Source: an uncultured Burkholderiales bacterium (lineage in GTDB: Bacteria > Pseudomonadota > Gammaproteobacteria > Burkholderiales > Burkholderiaceae_C). From it: a stretch of DNA of 39,680 nt. The position numbers and the translations under genes were made by a program. The notes under the pieces were generated by a model. It did not search any database. It had not been told where the DNA came from and saw nothing but the letters and a program-made list of their open reading frames with translations. Below, piece after piece: positions 25,461 through 33,262 of the stretch. The stretch's first letter is position 1; every line of letters starts with the position of its first letter. Location: contig CAIOTD010000130.1 in NCBI GenBank assembly GCA_903861115.1, forward strand, positions 1 through 39,680, written 5' to 3'.

Positions 25461-26651
25461 ATGAACATTGTTGACAGTTTTTTAGACGTTTCTCGATTCA
25501 TTGATTTGCGCCGTGATATTCATGCTCACCCTGAGTTGGGATTTGAGGAACACAGAACTTCAGAAATTGTTGCTCGACTTCTAAAGGAGTGGGGCCTGAC
25601 AGTGCATACGGGTGTTGCTGGGACAGGTGTGGTGGGTGTCCTCAAAAGAGGGGAGAGCACGCGTTCGATCGGACTGCGGGCAGACTTGGATGCTTTGCCG
25701 CTTCAAGAAGACAACCACTTCCCTCATAAAAGCATCCATCCAGGCAAAATGCATGCTTGCGGTCACGACGGGCATACCACCATGCTTTTGGCTGCAGCGT
25801 GGCATTTGTCCCAAAACGGTCAATTTGACGGCACGGTTCATTTCATTTTTCAACCGGCAGAAGAAATGGGAAAAGCCGGTGCCAAAAAAATGATTGAAGA
25901 GGGGCTCTTTGATCGTTTTCCATGTGATGCTGTGTTTGCTCTTCATAATTTTTCAATTGGAAACGTAGGGCACTTTGCGCTCAATCATGGCGCACTCATG
26001 GCCTCAAGCAACACTTGGCGTGTCACCATCAAAGGACAAGGTACTCACGCCTCCTTGCCTCACACAGGCGTTGATCCAGTGGCCGCAGTCATAGATTTGG
26101 CGCAGCAGTTGCAGTCCTTGGTGGCCAAAGTGATCAATTCAAATGAGCGTGCTCTTTTGGCCGTGACTCAAATACAAGGCTCAGGTGCGCCCAACGTCAT
26201 ACCGGATGTGGCTTTTGTTGGCGGCACGATCAGAACTTTTTCTGATAACGCCACAGATCTATTGGAGCGTGGTTTGAATCGTCTTGCAGGCGGCATTGCG
26301 CAAGCCCATGGGTGTCAGGCAGAGGTGAGTTTTACTCGCGCGTCTCCGCCGGTTGTCAATCACGAAAAAGAAGCTCGGTTTGCAGCCCAAGTCATGCGTG
26401 AGATTGTGGGTGAGAATGCTGTCAACGATCAATTTCCAGCCATCATGAGTGCGGAGGATTTTGCGCACATGCTGAAAGTCAAGCCCGGGTGCTATGCCTT
26501 CATTGGCAACGGGGATGGTGACCATCGCATGCCAGACCATGGTCCAGGTCCTTGCATCATTCACAATACATCCTTTGATTTCAATGATGAAATCATTCCG
26601 ATTGGTGCCAGTTACTTTGTTAAATTGGCTCAGAAGTGGTTAAGTCTTTAA
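25461..26651 (+). CDS. M20-family amidohydrolase (hippurate hydrolase-like)
   Basis: This 396-residue metallo-amidohydrolase of the M20D group cleaves N-acyl amino acids or similar amides. Metal and catalytic motifs are LRADLDALPLQE, MHACGHDGHTTMLL, FQPAEEMGKAGAKKMIEEG and MSAEDFAHML. The lid (dimerisation) domain lies between (GQGTHASLPHTGVDPV). The ATG at 25461 with AAGGA 10 bases upstream is preferred over a TTG at 25440. It lies between binding proteins 4 and 5, 7 bases before the latter, and could free an organic acid from an imported conjugate. It is cytoplasmic, with no signal peptide. Confidence 0.93.
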   Translation: MNIVDSFLDVSRFIDLRRDIHAHPELGFEEHRTSEIVARLLKEWGLTVHTGVAGTGVVGVLKRGESTRSIGLRADLDALPLQEDNHFPHKSIHPGKMHACGHDGHTTMLLAAAWHLSQNGQFDGTVHFIFQPAEEMGKAGAKKMIEEGLFDRFPCDAVFALHNFSIGNVGHFALNHGALMASSNTWRVTIKGQGTHASLPHTGVDPVAAVIDLAQQLQSLVAKVINSNERALLAVTQIQGSGAPNVIPDVAFVGGTIRTFSDNATDLLERGLNRLAGGIAQAHGCQAEVSFTRASPPVVNHEKEARFAAQVMREIVGENAVNDQFPAIMSAEDFAHMLKVKPGCYAFIGNGDGDHRMPDHGPGPCIIHNTSFDFNDEIIPIGASYFVKLAQKWLSL

Positions 26652-26658
26652 GGAAAAA

Positions 26659-27618
26659 ATGATGCGTACCAAACTTTTAAGAAATATAGCGCTGTTCTCT
26701 TTTGTCTTTTTGAGCGCAAGTGCAATGGCTCAGAAAGTGATCAAAATGATTGTTCCCTTTGGGCCTGGTGCAGTTCAAGATACGGTTGCAAGGACCTTTA
26801 ACAATGAGTTGGGTGTGCTCTTGGACGCCACGGTGATCATTGAAAACAAGGCGGGTGCAGGGGGAACCATTGGAACAAACTTTGTCGCCAAGTCGGTGCC
26901 TGATGGATCGACGCTCATTTTGGCGGCTGCAAGTCATACGCTTGCAGGGCATTTGTACGAAAAGCTGCCCTATGATCCGATCAAAGATTTTTCTCCGGTC
27001 TCTTTGATAGGGTACTCGGGTTATGTAATTGGTGCGCCAAGCTCATTGGGAGCCAACTCGCTTAGAGATTACATTCGTGTACTCAAGGCCAAGCCAAAAG
27101 AATACAACTACGCATCTGCCGGCAATGGCAGTGCATCCCATCTTGGAATGGCTTCATTTTTATCCAGAGCTGGCATTGAAATGCAACACATACCGATGAA
27201 GTCTACGGGAGACGCTGTCAATGAAGTGCTTGCCAATCGGGTGCAAGGCGTGACGTCCGCCACGATTGGTTTAGTGGGTTTTCGCCAAGATGCAAGGATC
27301 AAATTGTTGGCCTACACCGGCAAGCTGCGGTCTAAATTCTTACCTGAAATTCCCACGGTTGCAGAGTCTGGTTTGCCAGGCTTTCACTTTGATTCTTGGA
27401 TGGGCTTGCTGGCTGCTGCCAATACACCCAAAGCTGAGGTTGAGAAAATCAACCGAGCGATGATCAAAGTCTTGGCCGACCCTGTGGTTCAAGAGCGACT
27501 GATTAAGTTGGGTCTTGAGGTGCAAACTGCATCCCCTGAAGAGTTTCAGCAAATATTGCTCAATGATTGGCAAAACGCCGCAGTCATTGTTAAGTCCTCT
27601 GGCGCGAAGTTAGAGTAA
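26659..27618 (+). CDS. TTT-family (Bug) periplasmic substrate-binding protein 5
   Basis: This 319-residue protein has a signal peptide ending SAMA (residue 24). It is the most divergent of the five. The usual YPDKP start of the mature protein is replaced by QKVIKMIVPFGPG, and the first ligand loop reads GPGAVQDTVAR instead of AGGxxD. The second loop, NKAGAGGTIGTNFVAKSVPDG, is normal. AAGGA precedes the ATG, and it starts 7 bases after the M20 gene, so the pair is likely coupled. A strong terminator ends the cluster. Confidence 0.93.
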   Translation: MMRTKLLRNIALFSFVFLSASAMAQKVIKMIVPFGPGAVQDTVARTFNNELGVLLDATVIIENKAGAGGTIGTNFVAKSVPDGSTLILAAASHTLAGHLYEKLPYDPIKDFSPVSLIGYSGYVIGAPSSLGANSLRDYIRVLKAKPKEYNYASAGNGSASHLGMASFLSRAGIEMQHIPMKSTGDAVNEVLANRVQGVTSATIGLVGFRQDARIKLLAYTGKLRSKFLPEIPTVAESGLPGFHFDSWMGLLAAANTPKAEVEKINRAMIKVLADPVVQERLIKLGLEVQTASPEEFQQILLNDWQNAAVIVKSSGAKLE

Positions 27619-27622
27619 GACG

Positions 27623-27660
27623 AAAAAAAAGCAAGGAGAGCGGATCTCTTTGCTTTTTTT
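27623..27660 (+). terminator. Bidirectional rho-independent terminator closing the catabolic cluster
   Basis: AAAAAAAAGCAAGGAGA and TCTCTTTGCTTTTTTT pair, with one G-U, around a CGGA-type loop. A runs on one side and T runs on the other allow termination in both directions, suiting the convergent binding protein 5 and phoH genes. Confidence 0.9.
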
Positions 27661-27686
27661 ATGTTGAGCATCAAGCGCTGCTTTGA

Positions 27687-29354
27687 TTAAAGCGCGTCGC
27701 TCGCAAAATCTGCAAGCCTAGAGCGCTCACCTCGTGCCAAAGTGATGTGTCCACTGTGCGGCCATCCTTTGAATTTATCAACGGCATAGGTCAAACCTGA
27801 CGATCCTTCAGTTAAATAAGGGGTGTCAATTTGAGCCAAATTACCCATACAAACAATCTTTGTTCCCGGGCCTGCTCGGGTGATCAAAGTTTTCATTTGT
27901 TTGGGCGTTAAGTTTTGAGCCTCATCGATGATCACATATTTGTTGAGGAAAGTCCTTCCTCGCATGAAGTTCAAACTTTTAATTTTGATCTTGCTTCGAA
28001 TGAGTTCATTGGTCGCGGCTCTGCCCCATTCACCTGCGCCTGTGTCCGTTTTTGCAAGAACTTCTAAATTGTCATCAAGTGCGCCCATCCAGGGGCCCAT
28101 TTTTTCCTCCTCTGTGCCGGGGAGAAAGCCAATGTCTTCGCCCACACTGACCGTGGCCCGTGTCATGATGATTTCACTATAACGCCTCTCATCAAGAACT
28201 TGCGTGAGTCCAGACGCCAAGGCGAGCAAGGTTTTCCCCGTTCCCGCTGTTCCGGTGAGTGTTACAAAGTCAATTTCTGGATCAAGGAGTAAATTGAGTG
28301 CAAAATTTTGTTCTCGGTTTCTAGCCGTCACACCCCAGATGGCATTTTTTAAGTGGTTGAAGTCTTTGAGTGTTTTGAAGACGGCTGTTTTTCCTCGGAT
28401 TTCTGTCACGCGAGCATACAGACTAGGTTCGCCGGGTGATTCAAAATAAACGAATTGATTGATGTGCAAACTGGGCACAATGGGACCGCTGATTCTGTAG
28501 TAGGTGTGGCTGCCAGATTGCCAGCTCTCCACGGTCTTGCCATTTTTGACCCAAAAGTCTGAGGGCAAAGACAGCCAGCCGCTGTATAAAAGATCACCAT
28601 CTTCTAAGGTCTTATCATTTTGATAGTCCTCTGCTGCGAGACCCAAGGCTCTGGCCTTGACGCGCATGTTGATGTCTTTGGAGACCAAGACGACCTCTCT
28701 AGAGAGGTGTTTGTTTTTAAGTGCTTGAACAACACCTAGGATCTGGTTATCCGCTTTACCTTGAGGAAGGCTGATCGGCAAGCTGATGTCAAGGGGCTCG
28801 GTTTGGAAGAACAACTTACCACTGACGTGTTTGTGTCCTGTGCTGTTGAGCAAAAGGCCTTTGGTCATTTCCGCTTCGTTGGAAGCGGCCAAAGCATCCA
28901 AGGATCTGCTGGTTTGGCGAGCATTGCGTGCAACCTCGGTCATGCCTTTCTTGTGTCCATCAAGCTCTTCGAGGACGATCATGGGCAAGAAGATGTCATG
29001 CTCTTCAAACCTAAAGAGACACATGGGGTCATGCATGAGCACGTTGGTATCGAGAACGAACAATTTGCTCAAACCGGAGGAGCTCCTCTTTGTGGACCGG
29101 GGTTTAGGAGAGGGTGCTGGCTTTTTGTACTCTACTTTGCTTGCTCGGTAATTTTTGAGCTGCTCATGGTCTTTGTCTAGAGGCAACTCACTGAGCTTTG
29201 GATTTTGCACTTTAGAGTCCATCGGCTTGTCATGAGCGGGCGGTGGACTGATCGGAGAAGCTTGTTTTTTGAGTGGTTTTGCACTGCTGGGGGATTCAAA
29301 GACTTCTTGCCCTAAGAGGCTGGCGCGTTTGGATGGAGCGGGTGGCAGTGGCAT
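27687..29354 (-). CDS. phoH: PIN-PhoH family ATPase/putative ribonuclease
   Basis: This 555-residue fusion has a PIN domain (FVLDTNVLMHDP from about residue 99, acidic Asp102) and a PhoH ATPase domain with Walker A GTAGTGKT (368-375) and Walker B YVIIDEAQN. Such YlaK/PhoH2-type proteins are thought to couple RNA unwinding to cleavage. The first 95 residues are a Pro/Lys/Ser-rich low-complexity extension. It is the usual companion of the bcp peroxiredoxin in relatives. The start at 29354 is the most upstream reasonable ATG; the extension makes later starts possible. Confidence 0.92.
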   Translation of the reverse strand: MPLPPAPSKRASLLGQEVFESPSSAKPLKKQASPISPPPAHDKPMDSKVQNPKLSELPLDKDHEQLKNYRASKVEYKKPAPSPKPRSTKRSSSGLSKLFVLDTNVLMHDPMCLFRFEEHDIFLPMIVLEELDGHKKGMTEVARNARQTSRSLDALAASNEAEMTKGLLLNSTGHKHVSGKLFFQTEPLDISLPISLPQGKADNQILGVVQALKNKHLSREVVLVSKDINMRVKARALGLAAEDYQNDKTLEDGDLLYSGWLSLPSDFWVKNGKTVESWQSGSHTYYRISGPIVPSLHINQFVYFESPGEPSLYARVTEIRGKTAVFKTLKDFNHLKNAIWGVTARNREQNFALNLLLDPEIDFVTLTGTAGTGKTLLALASGLTQVLDERRYSEIIMTRATVSVGEDIGFLPGTEEEKMGPWMGALDDNLEVLAKTDTGAGEWGRAATNELIRSKIKIKSLNFMRGRTFLNKYVIIDEAQNLTPKQMKTLITRAGPGTKIVCMGNLAQIDTPYLTEGSSGLTYAVDKFKGWPHSGHITLARGERSRLADFASDAL

Positions 29355-29445
29355 GTGCTTGTATTGAAAGTGTTGATGGATGATTTAAAAGGAAAGGCAG
29401 TTTTGGGCAAGTTTACGGGGGAACTTAAAAATCAAGTGGACAAAT

Positions 29446-29474
29446 GAAAAAGCCGCCAGGCAAGCCAGGCGGCT
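29446..29474 (-). terminator. Rho-independent terminator of the peroxiredoxin gene
   Basis: Read on the minus strand, AGCCGCC and GGCGGCT form a 7-base GC-rich stem with a 10-base loop, followed by TTTTT. It lies about 90 bases after the peroxiredoxin stop and before phoH, so phoH likely has its own promoter. Confidence 0.8.
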
Positions 29475-29519
29475 GTATCAAAGGACTTCGAACCCAAAAG
29501 CGAGAAAGACAATTGACCA

Positions 29520-29535
29520 ATGTTCATGAGAACAT
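29520..29535. repeat. Palindrome downstream of the peroxiredoxin gene
   Basis: ATGTTC and GAACAT flank a 4-base ATGA spacer. It is in the 3-prime region between the peroxiredoxin stop and its terminator. It may be an extra transcript hairpin or a protein site for phoH; nothing decides between these. Confidence 0.35.
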
Positions 29536-29566
29536 CATAACCCAATCAAATGACAATAATTGTGAT

Positions 29567-30055
29567 TTAAGCGGCAGACGTTGCGGGTTTTTTTAGGGCT
29601 TTGACCGCTTTTAGGACCTCATCGACATGACCCGGTACTTTCAGTCCACGCCATTCTTCCTTTAACAGGCCATCAGCGCCGATTAAAAAGGTGCTTCTTT
29701 CAATGCCTTTGACCTTTTTGCCATACATGATCTTGTTCTTCACAACACCAAACATGTGGCACATTTTTTCTTCAGTGTCAGCAATCAGCTCAAAGGGGAG
29801 TTCCAATTTTGTTTTGAAATCGTCATGTGACTTCATGTTGTCTCTGGACACGCCAAAGACAACAGCGCCAGCCTTTGTAAAGTCTTTGTATTTATCCCTG
29901 AATTGCATCGCCTCTGTGGTGCAACCTGGGGTATTATCCTTGGGATAAAAATAAAGAACCACGGTTTTACCGACATGGGTGTGATTTGTTACTTTCACGC
30001 CCCCAGTGGCGTTTGCTTCAAATTCGGGAAGGGGTTTGTTTATAACAATCGCCAT
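29567..30055 (-). CDS. bcp: Thiol peroxidase of the Bcp/PrxQ family
   Basis: This 162-residue peroxiredoxin reduces hydrogen and organic peroxides. The peroxidatic Cys45 lies in FYPKDNTPGCTTEAM. The usual PrxQ resolving cysteine five residues later is Met50 here; the only other obvious cysteine is Cys99 in EKMCHMFG. The enzyme is either 1-Cys or uses the more distant cysteine as some PrxQ do. The start at 30055 matches the family N-terminus (MAIVINKPLPEFEA); an upstream in-frame extension of 16 residues does not. It lies between phoH and the Mth938-like gene with its own terminator. Confidence 0.94.
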   Translation of the reverse strand: MAIVINKPLPEFEANATGGVKVTNHTHVGKTVVLYFYPKDNTPGCTTEAMQFRDKYKDFTKAGAVVFGVSRDNMKSHDDFKTKLELPFELIADTEEKMCHMFGVVKNKIMYGKKVKGIERSTFLIGADGLLKEEWRGLKVPGHVDEVLKAVKALKKPATSAA

Positions 30056-30219
30056 AGATCTACTTGTCCAATGTAACAAAGGGGCCGCTTTAAAAAACGG
30101 CAACCCCCTATTTTAGCTTGAAAATCCCCCTCGAGATAGCCCAGAAACTCTTATTTAAATGCTCACGATCGGTGGGGTCTTCGAGACTTCGAGTCGTTCG
30201 AATGGGCATTGAATTCATT

Positions 30220-30243
30220 GAAAAATAAGGGTTTACCCTTATT
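30220..30243 (-). terminator. Rho-independent terminator of the Mth938-like gene
   Basis: On the minus strand AATAAGGG and CCCTTATT pair over 8 bases around a TAAA loop and are followed by TTTT. It is about 20 bases after the Mth938-like stop. The stem is AT-rich, so efficiency may be moderate. Confidence 0.65.
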
Positions 30244-30262
30244 CTGAGCGATTGGGTTTGGA

Positions 30263-30652
30263 TCATGCCGTGGGTGGCTCGATCAATAAAAGCGCGGCGA
30301 CCTTTCGGCCTTCTCCTGCCAAGATGTTGTAAGTCCTGCAGGCCGCTGGCGTGTCCATGGTCTCAAAGCCCAGCTTGGCGTTGTGGAATGCGGTCAGCCA
30401 TTGTTTTGGCAGAAATTTCAATTTTTGACCGCTTCCTAAGAGCACGAGCTCGATGCCTTTGCCTTTCAATTCAATCAACTGCTCCAAATGCGAAGTTGTC
30501 AGATGTTCGGGTTTAAGGAGGCCCAAGGGATCCCTTTGGCCCTCTGAGCTGATCAGCAGGGATTCAAAGTGTTTTTCACCATTGATCGCGATCCAATCCT
30601 TGGAATACGCCGTCACGGCTTGAACGTCCATTTGGTCGGGTTGAAGTTTCAT
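30263..30652 (-). CDS. Mth938-like domain protein (DUF498)
   Basis: This 129-residue protein belongs to the DUF498/Mth938 family, related to the mitochondrial complex I assembly factor NDUFAF3. The bacterial role is not settled. Typical sequences are VTAYSKDWIAINGEKHFESLLIS, IELVLLGSGQKLKFL and the C-terminal MDTPAACRTYNILAGEGRKVAALLL. The ATG at 30652 is used; an upstream in-frame TTG would add eight residues without a ribosome site. It is divergent from the aminotransferase gene, with 76 bases between. Confidence 0.9.
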   Translation of the reverse strand: MKLQPDQMDVQAVTAYSKDWIAINGEKHFESLLISSEGQRDPLGLLKPEHLTTSHLEQLIELKGKGIELVLLGSGQKLKFLPKQWLTAFHNAKLGFETMDTPAACRTYNILAGEGRKVAALLLIEPPTA

Positions 30653-30728
30653 GGTGTTTTGAGCTAAAGAGGGCAATTATGTGTTCAAATTATAGGTTTT
30701 CATCACAAAAGACCCCAAAGGAGGGACT

Positions 30729-31955
30729 TTGAAAGCTGTATACAAATCCAATAAGTTGGCCAACGTCTGTTATGACATCCGAGGTCCTGTGCTTGACCGC
30801 GCGCGTCAAATGGAGGAGGAGGGGCACAAAATCATCAAACTCAACATCGGCAATTTGGCTGTTTTTGGTTTCGATGCCCCCGAGGAGATCCAGCAAGACA
30901 TGATCAGAAATTTGCCCAATGCTGCCGCTTACTCCGACAGCAAGGGTATTTTTGCCGCCAGAAAAGCCGTCATGCATTACACCCAACAGCAGGGCATTGC
31001 GGGCGTTTTGCTGGACGATATCTATTTGGGCAACGGGGCGAGTGAGTTGATTGTCATGGCAACCAATGCTTTGCTCAATGATGGCGATGAGATGCTGCTC
31101 CCTGCCCCTGACTATCCACTGTGGACTGCTGCGGTCAGTTTGTCGGGAGGAACGCCTGTTCATTACATGTGCGATGAACAAAACGGTTGGATGCCTGACT
31201 TGAAAGACATCCGGTCCAAGATCACACCCAATACAAAAGGGATTGTGGTCATCAATCCCAACAACCCAACGGGAGCACTTTATTCCAATGAATTGCTGCT
31301 GGGCATCATTGAGTTGGCCAGAGAGCACGATTTGGTGATTTTTGCTGACGAAGTCTACGACAAAGTTTTGTACGATGATGTCAAACACACGGCGATGGGA
31401 TCTTTGTCGGATGACGTTTTGACGCTCACCTTCAACTCCTTGTCAAAAAGCTACCGCTCGTGTGGTTACCGTGCGGGCTGGATGGTCGTCTCGGGAGACA
31501 AAAAGTCAGCCAAAGATTACATCGAGGGCTTGAACATGCTTTCCTCAATGCGTTTGTGTGCCAATGTACCAGGCCAATGGGCGATTCAAACGGCCTTGGG
31601 TGGTTATCAAAGCATTCAGGACTTGGTCAAAGAGGGCGGGCGTTTAAAGCGGCAAAGAGATTTAGCGTATGAGCTGATTACGGCCATACCGGGTGTGACT
31701 TGTGTCAAGCCCAGTGCAGCTTTGTACATGTTTCCAAAGTTGGATCCCAAAATGTATCCAATTGAAAACGATCAAGACTTTATCAACGAGATGCTTCAAG
31801 AGACCAAAGTGCTGTTGGTCCAAGGCTCTGGATTCAATTGGCCGCGCACAGACCATTTTCGCATTGTCTTTTTGCCCCACGAAGATGATTTAAGGGTTGC
31901 AATCAATCGAATCGCGAAATTTTTAGAACTCTATCGACACAATAAAGCAAAATGA
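30729..31955 (+). CDS. alaA: PLP-dependent aminotransferase, AlaA type
   Basis: This 408-residue class I aminotransferase resembles AlaA, which makes alanine from pyruvate and glutamate. Features are VCYDIRGPVLDRARQMEEEG at the N-terminus, NPNNPTGALYS, FADEVYDKVLYD and the PLP lysine in SLSKSYRSCGYRAGW. The start codon is TTG at 30729 with a strong AGGAGG 4-5 bases upstream. Its last four bases overlap the start of hom (ATGA), so alaA-hom-thrC is one operon. Exact amino-acid specificity is by homology. Confidence 0.92.
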   Translation: MKAVYKSNKLANVCYDIRGPVLDRARQMEEEGHKIIKLNIGNLAVFGFDAPEEIQQDMIRNLPNAAAYSDSKGIFAARKAVMHYTQQQGIAGVLLDDIYLGNGASELIVMATNALLNDGDEMLLPAPDYPLWTAAVSLSGGTPVHYMCDEQNGWMPDLKDIRSKITPNTKGIVVINPNNPTGALYSNELLLGIIELAREHDLVIFADEVYDKVLYDDVKHTAMGSLSDDVLTLTFNSLSKSYRSCGYRAGWMVVSGDKKSAKDYIEGLNMLSSMRLCANVPGQWAIQTALGGYQSIQDLVKEGGRLKRQRDLAYELITAIPGVTCVKPSAALYMFPKLDPKMYPIENDQDFINEMLQETKVLLVQGSGFNWPRTDHFRIVFLPHEDDLRVAINRIAKFLELYRHNKAK

Positions 31956-33262
31956 AAAGTATCAAAGTTGGCCTTTTAGGCATCGGCACCGTTGGAAGAG
32001 GAACGTTTGAGGTTTTAAAAAGAAACCAAGAAGAGATTGCCAGGCGCGCTGGGCGTGGGATTGAAATCATCATGGTTGCTGACTTAGACGTGGCCCGTGC
32101 ACGTGAGATTGTGGGTGCAGATGTGCAAGTTGTTGCAAACGGCCAAGACATCATTGACAACCCACAAGTCGATGTGGTGGTCGAGCTCATTGGCGGATAT
32201 GGCATTGCAAAAGAACTGATCCTGAAGGCCATTGCCGCGGGCAAACACGTGGTGACTGCCAACAAGGCCTTGATTGCAGTGCATGGCACGGAGATTTTTG
32301 CGGCGGCAAAACAAAAAGGTGTGATGGTTTCATTTGAGGCCGCTGTTGCAGGCGGTATTCCCATCATCAAGGCCCTTCGAGAAGGCCTAACGGCCAATCG
32401 CATACAGTGGATTGCAGGGATCATCAACGGGACGACCAATTTCATTCTCTCTGAAATGCGTGACAAGGGACTTTCATTTGAAGCTGTCTTGGCCCAAGCC
32501 CAAGCTTTGGGTTACGCAGAGGCCGATCCTACGTTTGACATTGAAGGCATTGATGCAGCCCACAAGGCAACGATCATGGCCGCGTTGGCCTATGGCATTG
32601 AAGTACAGTTTGACCGAGCCTATGTTGAAGGCATTACCAAGCTTCAGGGACAAGATATTCGTTATGCTGAACAAATGGGATACCGTTTGAAGTTGCTGGG
32701 TATTTCTAAGCGCGTCAAAAACGGCATTGAACTTCGAGTTCATCCGTGTTTGGTGCCTAGCAAATGTTTGATTGCCAACGTTGAAGGTGCCATGAATGCG
32801 GTGATGGTCCACGCAGATGCAGTTGGGACAACGCTTTATTATGGCAAGGGAGCAGGCAGCGAACCCACAGCCAGTGCGGTCATTGCAGATTTGGTCGATA
32901 TGGCTCGCATGCAAAGTGCAGATCCCTCACACCGGGTACCGCCTTTGGCCTTCCAATCCGATCAAATGGGGGATGATCCCATTTTGGACATGTCTTCTGT
33001 GGTGACCAGTTATTACTTGCGCTTGCGTGTGGCCGATCAAGCCGGCGTTTTGGCCAAAGTCACGGGTCTCCTTGCTCAATGCGATATCAGCATCGATGCG
33101 GTCTTGCAGCGTGCTGCAAGCGAAGGCGAAAGTCAAACGGATTTGATCATCTTGACACACAACTGTGTGGAAAAAGACATGAATCACGCCATTGCCGAGA
33201 TCCAAAAACTGTCCTCCATTTTGGCGCCCATTGTTCGTATTAGAAAAGAAGAACTCAGCTGA
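31952..33262 (+). CDS. hom: Homoserine dehydrogenase
   Basis: This 436-residue NAD(P)H enzyme reduces aspartate semialdehyde to homoserine in threonine and methionine synthesis. The nucleotide-binding GIGTVGRG lies at residues 10-17, ANKALIAVHG and GIINGTTNFILSEM mark the catalytic domain, and a C-terminal ACT domain (about residue 350 on, YYLRLRVADQAGVLAKVTGLLAQ) allows feedback control by an amino acid, usually threonine. It overlaps alaA by 4 bases and thrC by 1. A long opposite-strand frame is a shadow. Confidence 0.97.
   Translation: MKSIKVGLLGIGTVGRGTFEVLKRNQEEIARRAGRGIEIIMVADLDVARAREIVGADVQVVANGQDIIDNPQVDVVVELIGGYGIAKELILKAIAAGKHVVTANKALIAVHGTEIFAAAKQKGVMVSFEAAVAGGIPIIKALREGLTANRIQWIAGIINGTTNFILSEMRDKGLSFEAVLAQAQALGYAEADPTFDIEGIDAAHKATIMAALAYGIEVQFDRAYVEGITKLQGQDIRYAEQMGYRLKLLGISKRVKNGIELRVHPCLVPSKCLIANVEGAMNAVMVHADAVGTTLYYGKGAGSEPTASAVIADLVDMARMQSADPSHRVPPLAFQSDQMGDDPILDMSSVVTSYYLRLRVADQAGVLAKVTGLLAQCDISIDAVLQRAASEGESQTDLIILTHNCVEKDMNHAIAEIQKLSSILAPIVRIRKEELS

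Noticed and set aside
17662-27618. Five binding proteins as a recent tandem amplification
   Set aside because: Their protein sequences, signal peptides and ligand loops differ strongly and enzyme genes separate them, so recent duplication is unlikely.
28761-29180. 139-codon open frame on the plus strand
   Set aside because: It is antisense to phoH across its conserved PIN domain, with no ribosome site or domain of its own.
30690-31388. 232-codon open frame on the minus strand
   Set aside because: It is antisense to the aminotransferase, which has all PLP motifs and a strong ribosome site; the mirror frame shows no family features.
31903-32466. 187-codon open frame on the minus strand
   Set aside because: It is antisense to hom; low-complexity Ala/Ser/Thr/Met composition is typical of a shadow frame.
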